A stretch of DNA of 64,000 nucleotides from Rheinheimera aquimaris. GTDB taxonomy: Bacteria; Pseudomonadota; Gammaproteobacteria; Enterobacterales; Alteromonadaceae. Positions 33,049 through 40,867 of this stretch are shown one piece after another. Positions within the stretch are counted from its first letter, which is position 1. Each line of letters opens with the position of its first letter. The notes beneath the pieces were generated by a model. The model saw only the letters and a program-made list of their open reading frames with translations, was not told where the DNA came from and did not search any database. Location of the stretch: contig NZ_JAJAVQ010000005.1 of assembly GCF_020531985.1 (NCBI RefSeq), positions 186,001 through 250,000 of the forward strand, in the 5' to 3' direction. The position numbers and the translations under genes are program-made.

Positions 33049-33783
33049 TTAGCTGTTGCCGCTAATTAATTTGTTACCCGACACGGCAAGCTCATCGGCG
33101 GTTTTCATCATGCGGATATTCATTTCGAACTGGCGGCTGATGTTCATGGTGCTGACCATTTCTTCCACCGCGTTAACGTTAGAACCTTCCAGTGCGCCGG
33201 TACGCAGCGTAATTGCCAGATCGGCTGCCAGTTCATCTTGCTGCTGTGGCCGCAATAAACCGTCCAGCCCTTTCACCAGCGTGTTATCACCGGCACTGAC
33301 CAGTTTCAGCCGCCCTTCCTGTTCAATGACGCCGCCGCCCACCGGCAGCAGGTTAATGGTGCCGTCGGCGCCAATGTCGATGGCACCAAATTCCGGCAGC
33401 ACGATATCGCCCTGCTCGCCCTGCACGGTGTAACCGTTTAATGTCAGGCGGCCATCGGCTTCAACCTGCAGATTACCAGCCCGGGTGTAGGCTTCATTGC
33501 CGTCGGCGTCGGTTACAGCCAAAAAGCCGCCATCGCTTAATACTACGTCCAGATCACGGCCAGTCTGTTGTACCGGGCCATTGCTCAGGCTGGTGAATAC
33601 CGGCAGTAGCTGTGCCTGATAACGGCTGCGAAAGCCATCGCCAGCCACCATCATTGCCTGCGCCTGTTCAATATCGGCTTTAAAGCCAGGCGTATTGACG
33701 TTGGCCAGATTGTTAGCACTGACACGCAGTGCCGTCTGGTTTAGCTCAGCGCCCGAAACGGCGGTATAAATTAAGCGTTCCAT
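33049..33783 (-). CDS. flgF: Lateral flagellar proximal rod protein FlgF
   Basis: 244 residues. The N-terminus ERLIYTAVSGAELNQTALRVSANNLANVNTPGFKADIEQAQAM and the C-terminus NVNAVEEMVSTMNISRQFEMNIRMMKTADEL are characteristic of FlgF. It is a proximal rod component between FlgC and FlgG, and is followed by flgG after 13 bases. Confidence 0.95.
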   Translation of the reverse strand: MERLIYTAVSGAELNQTALRVSANNLANVNTPGFKADIEQAQAMMVAGDGFRSRYQAQLLPVFTSLSNGPVQQTGRDLDVVLSDGGFLAVTDADGNEAYTRAGNLQVEADGRLTLNGYTVQGEQGDIVLPEFGAIDIGADGTINLLPVGGGVIEQEGRLKLVSAGDNTLVKGLDGLLRPQQQDELAADLAITLRTGALEGSNVNAVEEMVSTMNISRQFEMNIRMMKTADELAVSGNKLISGNS

Positions 33784-33794
33784 AATGCAGTCCC

Positions 33795-34991
33795 TTAGGT
33801 GGCACTAAACAGAATTTGCATCATTTCATCAGCGCTGCTGATGGTTTTGGCGTTGGCCTGATAGTTTTGCTGGAACGCCATCAAATCAACCAGCTGCTCG
33901 CTGATATCAACGTTAGAGCCGACATAGGCACCGGACAGCAGTGCGCCGAAGCTGCCGGCATCCGGTGTGCCGTACAGCGCAGCACCCGATTCATTGGTGG
34001 CGTACCATACGGTTTTATTACCGGTTTCCAGGCCATTTACATTGGCAAAGTTAGCCAGCACCACCTGGCCCTGCAGCTTGGTTTCGCCATTGGTAAAGGT
34101 GGCAAACACTTCACCGGTTTCAGCAATAGCAACACCGGCAAACTCACCGGCGGTGAAACCGTCAGCGTCGTTTTCATAAATATTAAAGCCACTGCCAAAC
34201 TGCGTGCTGTTGGTCAGGTTAACGCCAAAGTTCATCACGGCGGCGCCGGTGGTCGGGGTGTAGCTTAGCGCCACCGTTGACGGTGTGGCCGGGGTTAACA
34301 GCTGTCCACTGGGGTCAAATGTCAGCGTCGACGGCGTCGCTAAATCAGCACCGTCAACAAAGTAGCGGGTTTCCCAGGTATTGGGCCCGGTATGAATAAA
34401 ATACTGTGTTAGCGTATGGCTGTTACCCAGCGAGTCAAAAATCTCACTCGACTGTGAATAGTTGTAGCTGCTGCCCACGGCCGGGTCGAAACCAGCGGCC
34501 GGCAACACATCACTGGCCGAGCTTAAGTTCAGCGAAAAAGCCACCTCCGTTGATGCCTCTGCCGGTATATTGGCCGCTTCAATTTTCAGGTCGGTTAACA
34601 CACCAGGCACCAGGTTACCCTGCGCATCAATGCCGTAACCCTGCAGGCGGTTGCCGCTGCTGTTAATAATGTTCTGATCTTTGTCCAGATCAAAGCGGCC
34701 AGCCTGGGTGTAGGCCATACGGCCATTTTCTGACACGACAAAAAAGCCTTTGCCGGTAATGGCTAAATCCAGCGCCGAACCGGTGCTGACAACACCGCCT
34801 TCGCGGCTGAAATTTTCTTTGATGTCACTGACATCTACGCCACCACGCTGACCACCGTTATAGACAGCGGCAAACTCAGCGCTGCCACTTTTAAAACCAG
34901 CGGTACCAGAGTTAGCAATATTGTGACTGGTTACTTCCAGTGCTTTCTGTGTCGTTTTCAGGCCGCTTAAGCCGATATTGAACATAGACAT
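33795..34991 (-). CDS. flgE: Lateral flagellar hook protein FlgE
   Basis: 398 residues from the ATG at 34989-34991 (MSMFNIGLSGLKTTQKALEVTSHNIANSGTAGFKSGSAEFAA). That start has AAGGA eight bases upstream; the frame is open for eight more codons inside flgD. The ends fit the rod/hook family and the middle is the beta-rich D1/D2 hook region. FlgE polymerises into the flexible hook, capped by FlgD during growth. Confidence 0.95.
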   Translation of the reverse strand: MSMFNIGLSGLKTTQKALEVTSHNIANSGTAGFKSGSAEFAAVYNGGQRGGVDVSDIKENFSREGGVVSTGSALDLAITGKGFFVVSENGRMAYTQAGRFDLDKDQNIINSSGNRLQGYGIDAQGNLVPGVLTDLKIEAANIPAEASTEVAFSLNLSSASDVLPAAGFDPAVGSSYNYSQSSEIFDSLGNSHTLTQYFIHTGPNTWETRYFVDGADLATPSTLTFDPSGQLLTPATPSTVALSYTPTTGAAVMNFGVNLTNSTQFGSGFNIYENDADGFTAGEFAGVAIAETGEVFATFTNGETKLQGQVVLANFANVNGLETGNKTVWYATNESGAALYGTPDAGSFGALLSGAYVGSNVDISEQLVDLMAFQQNYQANAKTISSADEMMQILFSAT

Positions 34992-35001
34992 AGTAAAATC
35001 C

Positions 35002-35670
35002 TTAGCTGTTTCCACCCAGCGCCAGCTGGTTGGTATCCAGCAGCGAATGATTACCTAAACCATTGATCTGTAAAATAATGTCGTCTTTATTGCTACCCAG
35101 CGACACCCGTTCCACTTCACCGCTAAGCAGGGTGGTCAGTGGCTGCGGCTTACCAGCGATAATGGCATCAGCCTGTACGTAGTAACCGCCGGCAACCTGC
35201 TCATCAAACGCAAAGCGCAGCGTACCCACGCCGCTGTAGCCCAGGCTTTGTTGCTGCATCAGCTTGCCTTCGGCGTTATACAGCCGTAGCTCAACAGCAT
35301 CGGCGTCGACACCCAGGTTAATAGCGCCTTTAATCTCGCCGCGCTGCTCCAGCACTATGCTGTCGGCGGCAACATCCACCTGCTGGCCGATTAGCCCGGT
35401 GGCCTGCAACGCTTGCTGGCTGGCCTGCAGTTCCAGATTTTTGCCCGAATCGATTTTCAGGCTTTGCAGGCTTTCGACATTGGCAAACTCCGCCAGCTGG
35501 CTGACATACTGAGTGCCATCCATCGGATCCAGCGGGTTCTGATGGCTGATCTGCGCCACCAGCAACTCAAGAAACATGGTTGATAAGCCTTCAGCATTAT
35601 TGCCATTACCGGCGATAGTGTTGTTGGAGGCGCTGTTATTGCTGGCACCTAAGCCACTGATTGCACTCAC
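35002..35670 (-). CDS. flgD: Lateral flagellar hook cap protein FlgD
   Basis: 222 residues. The N-terminal export and capping region has LSTMFLELLVAQISHQNPLDPMDGTQYVSQLAEFANVESLQSL, which is the FlgD signature. The C-terminal half holds an Ig-like/tudor-like domain (IKGAINLGVDADAVELRLYNAEGK). It scaffolds FlgE assembly and is then shed. Confidence 0.95.
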   Translation of the reverse strand: MSAISGLGASNNSASNNTIAGNGNNAEGLSTMFLELLVAQISHQNPLDPMDGTQYVSQLAEFANVESLQSLKIDSGKNLELQASQQALQATGLIGQQVDVAADSIVLEQRGEIKGAINLGVDADAVELRLYNAEGKLMQQQSLGYSGVGTLRFAFDEQVAGGYYVQADAIIAGKPQPLTTLLSGEVERVSLGSNKDDIILQINGLGNHSLLDTNQLALGGNS

Positions 35671-35682
35671 GCTGCTACTCCT

Positions 35683-36102
35683 TTACTGCTGGCCAAGACG
35701 CAGCACACTTTGCTGCATACTGGACACCCGGCCCATCACTTCAACAGACGTTTGATAGCTGCGCGATGCAGACATCATGTCAGCCATTTCTTCCAGCACG
35801 TTGACGTTAGAATAAAATACGTAGCCGTCAGCATTGGCCAGTGGGTTGTTAGGCTCGTAGCGCTGCTCTACCGGCCGGCTGGAGCTGGTGATGCCCATCA
35901 TCTGCACTTCAGCCGCCAGGCTTTGCTGCTCCGTCGTTTGTTTGTACAACGCAGCAAACACCGGCTTTAACGCCCTATAAGCGCCGGCTTCTGTGCTGGC
36001 CGCGGTATCAGCGTTGGCAAGGTTAGAGGCGATAGTGTCAAGCCGCATCACCTGGGCGCGCATCGCGCTGCCACTGACATCGTAAATGCTGTTAAAAGAC
36101 AT
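35683..36102 (-). CDS. flgC: Lateral flagellar proximal rod protein FlgC
   Basis: 139 residues, the standard length. The N-terminus SFNSIYDVSGSAMRAQVMRLDTIASNLANADTAAS and the C-terminus NVNVLEEMADMMSASRSYQTSVEVM match FlgC. It is two bases downstream of flgB. Confidence 0.96.
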   Translation of the reverse strand: MSFNSIYDVSGSAMRAQVMRLDTIASNLANADTAASTEAGAYRALKPVFAALYKQTTEQQSLAAEVQMMGITSSSRPVEQRYEPNNPLANADGYVFYSNVNVLEEMADMMSASRSYQTSVEVMGRVSSMQQSVLRLGQQ

Positions 36103-36104
36103 CC

Positions 36105-36488
36105 TTATTCCCCTTTAATCGCTTTTTGCAAGCCGCTGATTTTCATATTTAAAAATGTAAGGCTGGTTTGAAAATCCATAGTGTTGGCAGCGAAATTTGC
36201 CTGCTCAACGTTCAGTTCAGCCGTGTTGCCATCAGCCGAAGCCTGATAAGGTGTGCGGTACAGCAACTGATGACCGTCTTCGGCTGCTGTCAGTGGCCGG
36301 TTCTGACCGTGCTCTATGCTGTAAGCCACGTCCTGCATGATTTGCTTATAGTTGATATCCCGTGCCTTAAAACCCGGTGTATCGACATTGGCCAGATTGC
36401 CTGCAATAATTTCGGCTCTGTCCATGCGCAGCTGAAGTGAAAATGGATGGACGCCAAGCGCTTTATCAAACATGTGCAGATTACTCAC
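36105..36488 (-). CDS. flgB: Lateral flagellar proximal rod protein FlgB
   Basis: Up to 127 residues with the rod signature LRMDRAEIIAGNLANVDTPGFKARDINYKQIM and C-terminal ANTMDFQTSLTFLNMKISGLQKAIKGE. FlgB sits at the base of the rod next to FliE. The start is ambiguous: GTG at 36488, or ATG at 36473 with AAGTGAG ten bases upstream; the second gives a better ribosome-binding site. It is the first gene of the flgB-to-25092 operon, behind a sigma-54 promoter. Confidence 0.92.
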   Translation of the reverse strand: MSNLHMFDKALGVHPFSLQLRMDRAEIIAGNLANVDTPGFKARDINYKQIMQDVAYSIEHGQNRPLTAAEDGHQLLYRTPYQASADGNTAELNVEQANFAANTMDFQTSLTFLNMKISGLQKAIKGE

Positions 36489-36522
36489 TTAGAAACAGGT
36501 TGCCATTGCTGTCATTGGGTTT

Positions 36523-36538
36523 TACAAGCTCTGTGCCA
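36523..36538 (-). promoter_or_regulatory. Sigma-54 promoter for the flgBCDEFGHIJKL operon
   Basis: On the minus strand the sequence is TGGCACAGAGCTTGTA, a near-perfect -24/-12 element; the only deviation at a key position is GT in place of GC at -12. Predicted initiation is near 36512, 24-39 bases before the two possible flgB starts. Confidence 0.75.
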
Positions 36539-36561
36539 CATTTTAAAAGTGATATTTATCA

Positions 36562-37332
36562 ATGAATTATTTTGCTTTCTTAGCCATATTACCGCCAAAA
36601 GCGGAAGCAATACTTCCGCAGCGGAAGCGTGGCGCTTTCCTGGCGTTTATGCTGCTGGCTGTGCTGTGCCTGCGTAGTAGCCCGCTGCAGGCAATGCCGG
36701 TTGAAACCGCGTTGCAACAACAGGTTGAGGCAGAACTTGCGCAGTATCTGCAACAGTTAGGGGTAAAAGCGCAGCAACAGGATATTCAGCTCAGCCTGCC
36801 CGGCTCACTGGCTGAACGAGACTGCAGCAAACTTGACATTAGCAGGCCACAGCAAAGCGAGCCGCCGCTGGGCCGGCTCAGTTACAGCCTGGCCTGCACG
36901 GCCCCCAAGCGCTGGCAAAGCCGCGCTGTGGCACAGGTTAAACTGTGGCTGCCGCTGGTGGTGGCAACCCGAACGCTGGAACGCGGCGAAGTACTCAGCG
37001 CCGATATGTTGAGCATACAACCGCAGGAAGTCAGTACCCTGCGCCACGGGCTGGAGTTCTCTGCCGCGCCTTTACTGGGCATGACAGTAAAGCGCCGTAT
37101 CAGCGCCGGTGATGTGGTGAGCCGCCATTTACTGCAAGCGGCCTATCTGGTGCAAAAAGGTGCTCAGGTGACGCTGCATTACCGTGGCGATGGCTTTGCT
37201 GTCAGCACCAGTGCCATTGCCCTGAGCGACGGTGTACTGGGCGAGCGAATCAGCGTGCAGAATATCAGCTCCGGCAAGGTGCTGGATGCTATCGTTACTG
37301 CAGAAAATAACGTCGAATCTGCACAGAAATAA
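36562..37332 (+). CDS. flgA: Flagellar P-ring assembly chaperone FlgA
   Basis: Up to 256 residues. The C-terminal 130 residues are the SAF-type FlgA domain: VVATRTLERGEVLSADMLSIQPQEV, LLGMTVKRRISAGDVVSRHLLQ and DGVLGERISVQNISSGKVLDAIV. FlgA acts in the periplasm to help FlgI form the P-ring. A signal peptide (RKRGAFLAFMLLAVLCL, cleaved near LQA-MP) is present about 20 residues after the first Met, so the start is uncertain: ATG 36562 gives an unusual long leader, ATG 36649 gives a short one without the RKR. Neither has a good ribosome-binding site. The candidate LafK enhancer lies inside the first 25 codons of the longer version. Confidence 0.88.
   Translation: MNYFAFLAILPPKAEAILPQRKRGAFLAFMLLAVLCLRSSPLQAMPVETALQQQVEAELAQYLQQLGVKAQQQDIQLSLPGSLAERDCSKLDISRPQQSEPPLGRLSYSLACTAPKRWQSRAVAQVKLWLPLVVATRTLERGEVLSADMLSIQPQEVSTLRHGLEFSAAPLLGMTVKRRISAGDVVSRHLLQAAYLVQKGAQVTLHYRGDGFAVSTSAIALSDGVLGERISVQNISSGKVLDAIVTAENNVESAQK
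36601..36627. promoter_or_regulatory. Candidate LafK enhancer: second copy of the GCGGAAG palindrome
   Basis: GCGGAAG-CAATA-CTTCCGC at 36601-36619 followed by a third GCGGAAG at 36621-36627. The palindrome centre is about 98 bases upstream of the predicted sigma-54 start of flgB. Arms, 5-base spacer and extra half-site are as in the copy at 22163. Confidence 0.6.
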
Positions 37333-37335
37333 ATT

Positions 37336-37362
37336 TAAGTTTTACCGCCGGCACGCCGCTTA
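37336..37362 (+). promoter_or_regulatory. Sigma-28 (LafS) promoter of flgM-flgN
   Basis: TAAGTTTT, 11 bases, GCCGCTTA, 33 bases upstream of the flgM start codon. It agrees with the flagellin promoter at 13 of 16 or more box positions and with the same spacer. Sigma-28 control of its own anti-sigma gene is the usual feedback. Confidence 0.72.
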
Positions 37363-37395
37363 TTATTAACAGAGCAGAATTGCAGGAACCCCAGT

Positions 37396-37689
37396 ATGAA
37401 AATTGAGCCTAAACACAGCTTGCAGGTGAACCCGGTAAACCGGCTGACACAAGAGCAGCAAAACCCGGGCACGGCGAAAGCAACAGTCAGCCCAGCCGGA
37501 GCCGACACCCCGGCCAGTAATGTCAGTGGTGCCAGCCGCGCGCTGGAGCAGAGCTTTGCCAATATGGCCAGCCACGACGGTGTCGATATGAATAAAGTGC
37601 GTCAGCTGCAACAGGCCATTGCCCGTGGTGAGCTGGTACTGGATGAAGACGCCCTGGTCAACGCTATTGTGGATATGCATAAAAAATGA
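37396..37689 (+). CDS. flgM: Anti-sigma-28 factor FlgM
   Basis: 97 residues, the usual size. The C-terminal half (NKVRQLQQAIARGELVLDEDALVNAIVDMHKK) matches the sigma-binding helices of FlgM; the N-terminal half is disordered and Pro/Ala-rich. FlgM holds LafS inactive until the hook is built and FlgM is exported. A GCAGGAA ribosome-binding site precedes the ATG. Its stop overlaps the flgN start (ATGA). Confidence 0.92.
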   Translation: MKIEPKHSLQVNPVNRLTQEQQNPGTAKATVSPAGADTPASNVSGASRALEQSFANMASHDGVDMNKVRQLQQAIARGELVLDEDALVNAIVDMHKK

Positions 37690-38117
37690 GTGCCGAGCTG
37701 CTGAAGCATTTTATCAGCAGTTTGCAACAGGACGTGCAACGGCTGGATACCCTTAGCCAGTTACTGGATCAGCAATATGAGCTGATGAGCCGGCGCAGCA
37801 GTGAGCCACTGCAACAGCTGAACCAACAAGCGTTAGAACTGATGACAGCGGTGCAACATAACCATAGTGCGCGTGATAGCTTGCTGCAGCAGTTTGGCCT
37901 GCCTAACACCGCTGCCGGTTTACGCCAGTTAGTCAGCCGTTTACCGGCACCGCTGCAGCACGGTACCCGCCAACTGCTGCAGGAGCTGACGTTAAAATCG
38001 CGCTTATGTCAGGCCAAAAATGAGAAAAGCGGTAAATTACTGGCCAGCCAGCGCCAGCTGATGCAGAAACTGACCGGCCTGCAAAGCCGTACCAGCTACC
38101 CTGCTATGCCATTGTAA
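37686..38117 (+). CDS. flgN: Flagellar export chaperone FlgN
   Basis: 143 residues, all-helical, Leu/Gln-rich. It carries the FlgN-type pattern LDQQYELMSRRSSEPLQQLNQQALELMTAVQHN, in which the first helix is followed by an LxxLNxxK-like turn, and a C-terminal amphipathic helix that binds FlgK and FlgL. It overlaps flgM by four bases, the standard flgMN arrangement. Confidence 0.9.
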   Translation: MSAELLKHFISSLQQDVQRLDTLSQLLDQQYELMSRRSSEPLQQLNQQALELMTAVQHNHSARDSLLQQFGLPNTAAGLRQLVSRLPAPLQHGTRQLLQELTLKSRLCQAKNEKSGKLLASQRQLMQKLTGLQSRTSYPAMPL

Positions 38118-38149
38118 CCCTATAACGGGCTTGCCACTGCAGCCTGGCA

Positions 38150-39430
38150 ATGGCATGCTCAGTCAGGTTACCAGCCAATATTCAGCTGCGCACCACCGCA
38201 GTAAGCCAGGCAGTCAACGTTGAGGTTCAGGTGCATCTGTTCGTTTTATTACCCTTACCGCTTATTTTACTGTTGTACTGGCAGTTTCCGGCGCAGCTGA
38301 CGGCTGTCAGTGCGTTATTTCCTGCATTAGTTTACGCGGCCATAGCGCTGACGGCGGCACTGGCCAGCCTGATGCGCCAATGGCACTGGCTGTACAGTTT
38401 GTGCTTGCTTGGCAGCCATTATCTGGTGGTGCAGCAGGCACTGCAACGCCCGTTAAGCGACGAGCGCACTTTAGCGCTGAGTATTTTTTTGCCGCTGTGT
38501 TTTACCATTATCGCCCTGCTGCTACAGTTGCAGCATAAACCGCAATTGCTGACCAAACGTGGCCTGGCGCTGCTGGCGGTGGTGCTACTGGCGCCACTGA
38601 CGATGCTCTGGTTACCGCTGGCTAGCTGGCAGGCCGCCCTGCCATTACCGGCGGCGTTTTTTCAGCCGGTGTCTGAGCGCTTTTTATTAGGTTGGGGCCA
38701 GTTATGGTGGATAGCCGTTGTCGCCAGCTGCTGGCTGGGCCTGCTGAACTTCTACGCGGCCAATAGCCAGCGCTGGGGCCAGTTTGGTGCCTGGCTGGCC
38801 GTAATGGCGTTCTACCTGTTTATCCAAGAGCCCGATATGTCGGGCTGGATGACGCTCGCCGCCTGTTTAATCCTGCTGCTAAGCCTGAGCAGCCAGATGC
38901 TGCAACTGGCCTACATTGATGAGCTGACCCAACTGCCCCAACGCCGTGCGCTACTCAGCCATTTGAGCCGGCTGGGCCGGCGTAGTGCGATTACCATGCT
39001 CGATGTTGATCACTTTAAAAAGTTTAACGACACCTACGGCCATGATGTTGGTGATCAGGTGCTAAAGCTGCTTGGCTCAGTGCTGGCCAGCGAACGCGGC
39101 TTAACCGCCTACCGTTATGGCGGTGAAGAGTTTACGCTGGTGTTCAGCCACAATAAAACCGAGACCTTGGCAGAAAAGCTGGAACAAGTGCGCGCACGGG
39201 TAGCCGATTACCCACTGGTGATCCGCCAGCAGGACAGGCCGAAAGACAGTAAAAGCGGCAAACAGCAACGCGGCAGTAATGCGGGCAGCAAAACCGTGCA
39301 CGTGACGATTAGCCTGGGCTGTGCTATCCGCCGAAGCGGCGAAAGCACCGAACAACTGCTAAAACGCGCCGACGAAGCGCTGTACAGCGCGAAAAAAGCC
39401 GGCCGTAATCAGGTGGCGTTTGCAAAGTAG
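38150..39430 (+). CDS. Membrane-bound GGDEF diguanylate cyclase
   Basis: 426 residues. About seven or eight membrane segments fill residues 30-265; residues 270-426 are a GGDEF domain with DELTQLPQRRALL, MLDVDHFKKFNDTYGHDVGDQVL and the active-site motif GGEEF (in YRYGGEEFTLVF). The RxxD product-inhibition site is absent (ASERGLTAYR at that place). It should make cyclic di-GMP. The listed ATG at 38150 has no good ribosome-binding site; GTG at 38231 follows GAGG at a proper distance and would still include all membrane segments. It follows flgN by 32 bases, so it may be co-transcribed with flgMN. Confidence 0.88.
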   Translation: MACSVRLPANIQLRTTAVSQAVNVEVQVHLFVLLPLPLILLLYWQFPAQLTAVSALFPALVYAAIALTAALASLMRQWHWLYSLCLLGSHYLVVQQALQRPLSDERTLALSIFLPLCFTIIALLLQLQHKPQLLTKRGLALLAVVLLAPLTMLWLPLASWQAALPLPAAFFQPVSERFLLGWGQLWWIAVVASCWLGLLNFYAANSQRWGQFGAWLAVMAFYLFIQEPDMSGWMTLAACLILLLSLSSQMLQLAYIDELTQLPQRRALLSHLSRLGRRSAITMLDVDHFKKFNDTYGHDVGDQVLKLLGSVLASERGLTAYRYGGEEFTLVFSHNKTETLAEKLEQVRARVADYPLVIRQQDRPKDSKSGKQQRGSNAGSKTVHVTISLGCAIRRSGESTEQLLKRADEALYSAKKAGRNQVAFAK

Positions 39431-39544
39431 GGAGTAAAGCGAAAGTTAATCTTCAGATTAATCAGACTTCAAGCTCTGAATCACATGCTAAGCGCCACTA
39501 GCTAAGTAAAAACAGGGCAAGCGGGCTATCATGTTTCAGCCTTC

Positions 39545-39598
39545 AAATACCTGATAAAAACTAGCCCGCTAAACACGGAAAATCAATGTCTCTGACCC
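39545..39598. repeat. 54-bp repeat, copy 1 (downstream of first paralogue)
   Basis: This 54-bp segment matches 40236-40289 at about 46 of 54 positions, including ACTAGCCCGCTAAAC without change. Each copy lies just beyond the 3' end of one of two paralogous genes, so the repeat marks the edge of a tandem duplication of roughly 0.65 kb. Confidence 0.75.
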
Positions 39599-39628
39599 GT
39601 TGATCTGATTTCCATTGATTTCTTTCTT

Positions 39629-40144
39629 TTATTTTTGAATTACAATAATATTGGAACTAACGGAAAAGAAACTAACTTCCTCACCTTCCAACACATAGCC
39701 GTCATAAAGGAAGTAATGACCAATATAATATTTCCCACTCTTTAATTCGTAAGATTTATCCAAATTAAAATTAAAGCACTTTTCTTCTTTTGGTTTAAAT
39801 GAAATTTTAGCCAATCCTTCAGTCTTATTTAAATAGATTTCTTTAAAAAAGTCTGTAACTTCGCCTCTTTTTAGCCAAGAAGAATAAATGTCACTACCAA
39901 CCTTAATGTAGTCTTCCAATAAATAAAAATTCATTCCATTAACTAACATCTGATCCTCATGAAGGAATGAAGAGCTTATTGTCAGATTATTATTCTGAAG
40001 ATTTGCCATGCACAATTTCACATTGCAAGCCTCAGCAGTGCAATTTGAACTTAGGTATGTCGATATTGGAGGCTGTATAAGTGGAACATCTTTTGAAAAA
40101 GTCAAACATGGAACTAAAGTCAATATAGCAATTAAACTTTTCAT
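39629..40144 (-). CDS. Small exported protein of unknown function, paralogue 1
   Basis: 171 residues with a signal peptide (residues 1-18). Three Cys spaced C-x4-C-x4-C (in NCTAEACNVKLC) are shared with the neighbouring paralogue, as are the segments VNGxxxYxLxDYIxxGSDIYS, LKRxEVTxxFKExYL and YYIGxYxLxDxYxxxGxxxSFF. A GGGAGG ribosome-binding site lies six bases before the ATG. The sequence is notably AT-rich compared with the flagellar genes, suggesting acquired DNA. I do not recognise the family; an exported, disulphide-containing beta-rich protein is likely. Confidence 0.75.
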   Translation of the reverse strand: MKSLIAILTLVPCLTFSKDVPLIQPPISTYLSSNCTAEACNVKLCMANLQNNNLTISSSFLHEDQMLVNGMNFYLLEDYIKVGSDIYSSWLKRGEVTDFFKEIYLNKTEGLAKISFKPKEEKCFNFNLDKSYELKSGKYYIGHYFLYDGYVLEGEEVSFFSVSSNIIVIQK

Positions 40145-40191
40145 TAAAGACCTCCCATAACGCTGAGTTCATAAAGGTATGCATTTGTGCG

Positions 40192-40211
40192 AAAGCGCTA
40201 AGGGTCAGGTC
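40192..40211. repeat. 20-bp repeat AAAGCGCTAAGGGTCAGGTC, copy 1
   Basis: Identical to 40868-40887, where it contains the stop codon of a transposase tail. It lies upstream of paralogue 1. AGGGTCAGGTC sequences of this kind are often left by REP-associated transposase loci. Confidence 0.8.
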
Positions 40212-40235
40212 CTGAGTGGCCCTTAAATTGCTTTG

Positions 40236-40289
40236 AAACACCTGAAAATAACTAGCCCGCTAAACGCTGAAAATTAATATCTCTGATCC
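40236..40289. repeat. 54-bp repeat, copy 2 (downstream of second paralogue)
   Basis: Partner of 39545-39598, with about eight differences in 54 positions. It lies between the two paralogous units, 24 bases after the 20-bp repeat of the first unit. Confidence 0.75.
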
Positions 40290-40329
40290 TAATTGATGAT
40301 CTCTGATCGATATCCAGCTAATTACCTTT

Positions 40330-40836
40330 TTATGACGATAACATTAGAGCTAACGGAAAAAAACTATTACCATCATTTCCTATTATATATGAGTCTTTCA
40401 AAATATAGTTCCCGATATAATATCGGTTAGAGTCCAATATATAATATTTTTCTATCTCTAACGTGAAGAATTTTTTCTCTCCAAAACCAAATGACAATTC
40501 TGTCGAGCTTTCTATACGCTTAAGGTAATCCTCTTTAAAAGATTCCGTAACTTTTTCTCTTCTCAAGCGAGGAGAATAAATGTCGCTTCCAATTTCAATA
40601 TAGTCATCGAGAGGGTAAAGATACACACCATTAACAACAAGGTGACCTTCATCTAAAAATGGAGAAGTTATTGTTATATATTCATCTTTATTATTATTAA
40701 TGCATAAAGTCAAATTACATATCTTAGCGCCACAGTCAGATTGCAACTGTATCGAGATTGGTGGAACTGCAATCTTGGCATCATCTGCAAAGAGATTTGT
40801 CTGAATAAAAAACAACGCAAAAATTAATATTCTCAT
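40330..40836 (-). CDS. Small exported protein of unknown function, paralogue 2 (3' end frameshifted)
   Basis: 168 residues, signal peptide at residues 1-17, and the same C-x4-C-x4-C pattern (DCGAKICNLTLC) as paralogue 1. The last residues NSFFPLALMLSS do not match paralogue 1 (VSFFSVSSNIIVIQK). Where paralogue 1 has TTTCTTTT, this gene has a run of seven T, one base shorter; restoring one T gives SFFSVSSNVIVIKR and a stop at 40322-40324. So the coding end has been altered by a one-base loss in a homopolymer. The rest of the gene looks intact and has a GGGGAAG ribosome-binding site. Confidence 0.72.
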   Translation of the reverse strand: MRILIFALFFIQTNLFADDAKIAVPPISIQLQSDCGAKICNLTLCINNNKDEYITITSPFLDEGHLVVNGVYLYPLDDYIEIGSDIYSPRLRREKVTESFKEDYLKRIESSTELSFGFGEKKFFTLEIEKYYILDSNRYYIGNYILKDSYIIGNDGNSFFPLALMLSS

Positions 40837-40867
40837 CTTATCTTCCCCATTGTTGCCTGTTCATATA

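Noticed and set aside
36490-36512. Second sigma-54-like site before flgB (TGGCAACCTGTTTC on the minus strand)
   Set aside because: It keeps the GG but lacks the GC at -12 and overlaps the predicted transcription start of the better site.
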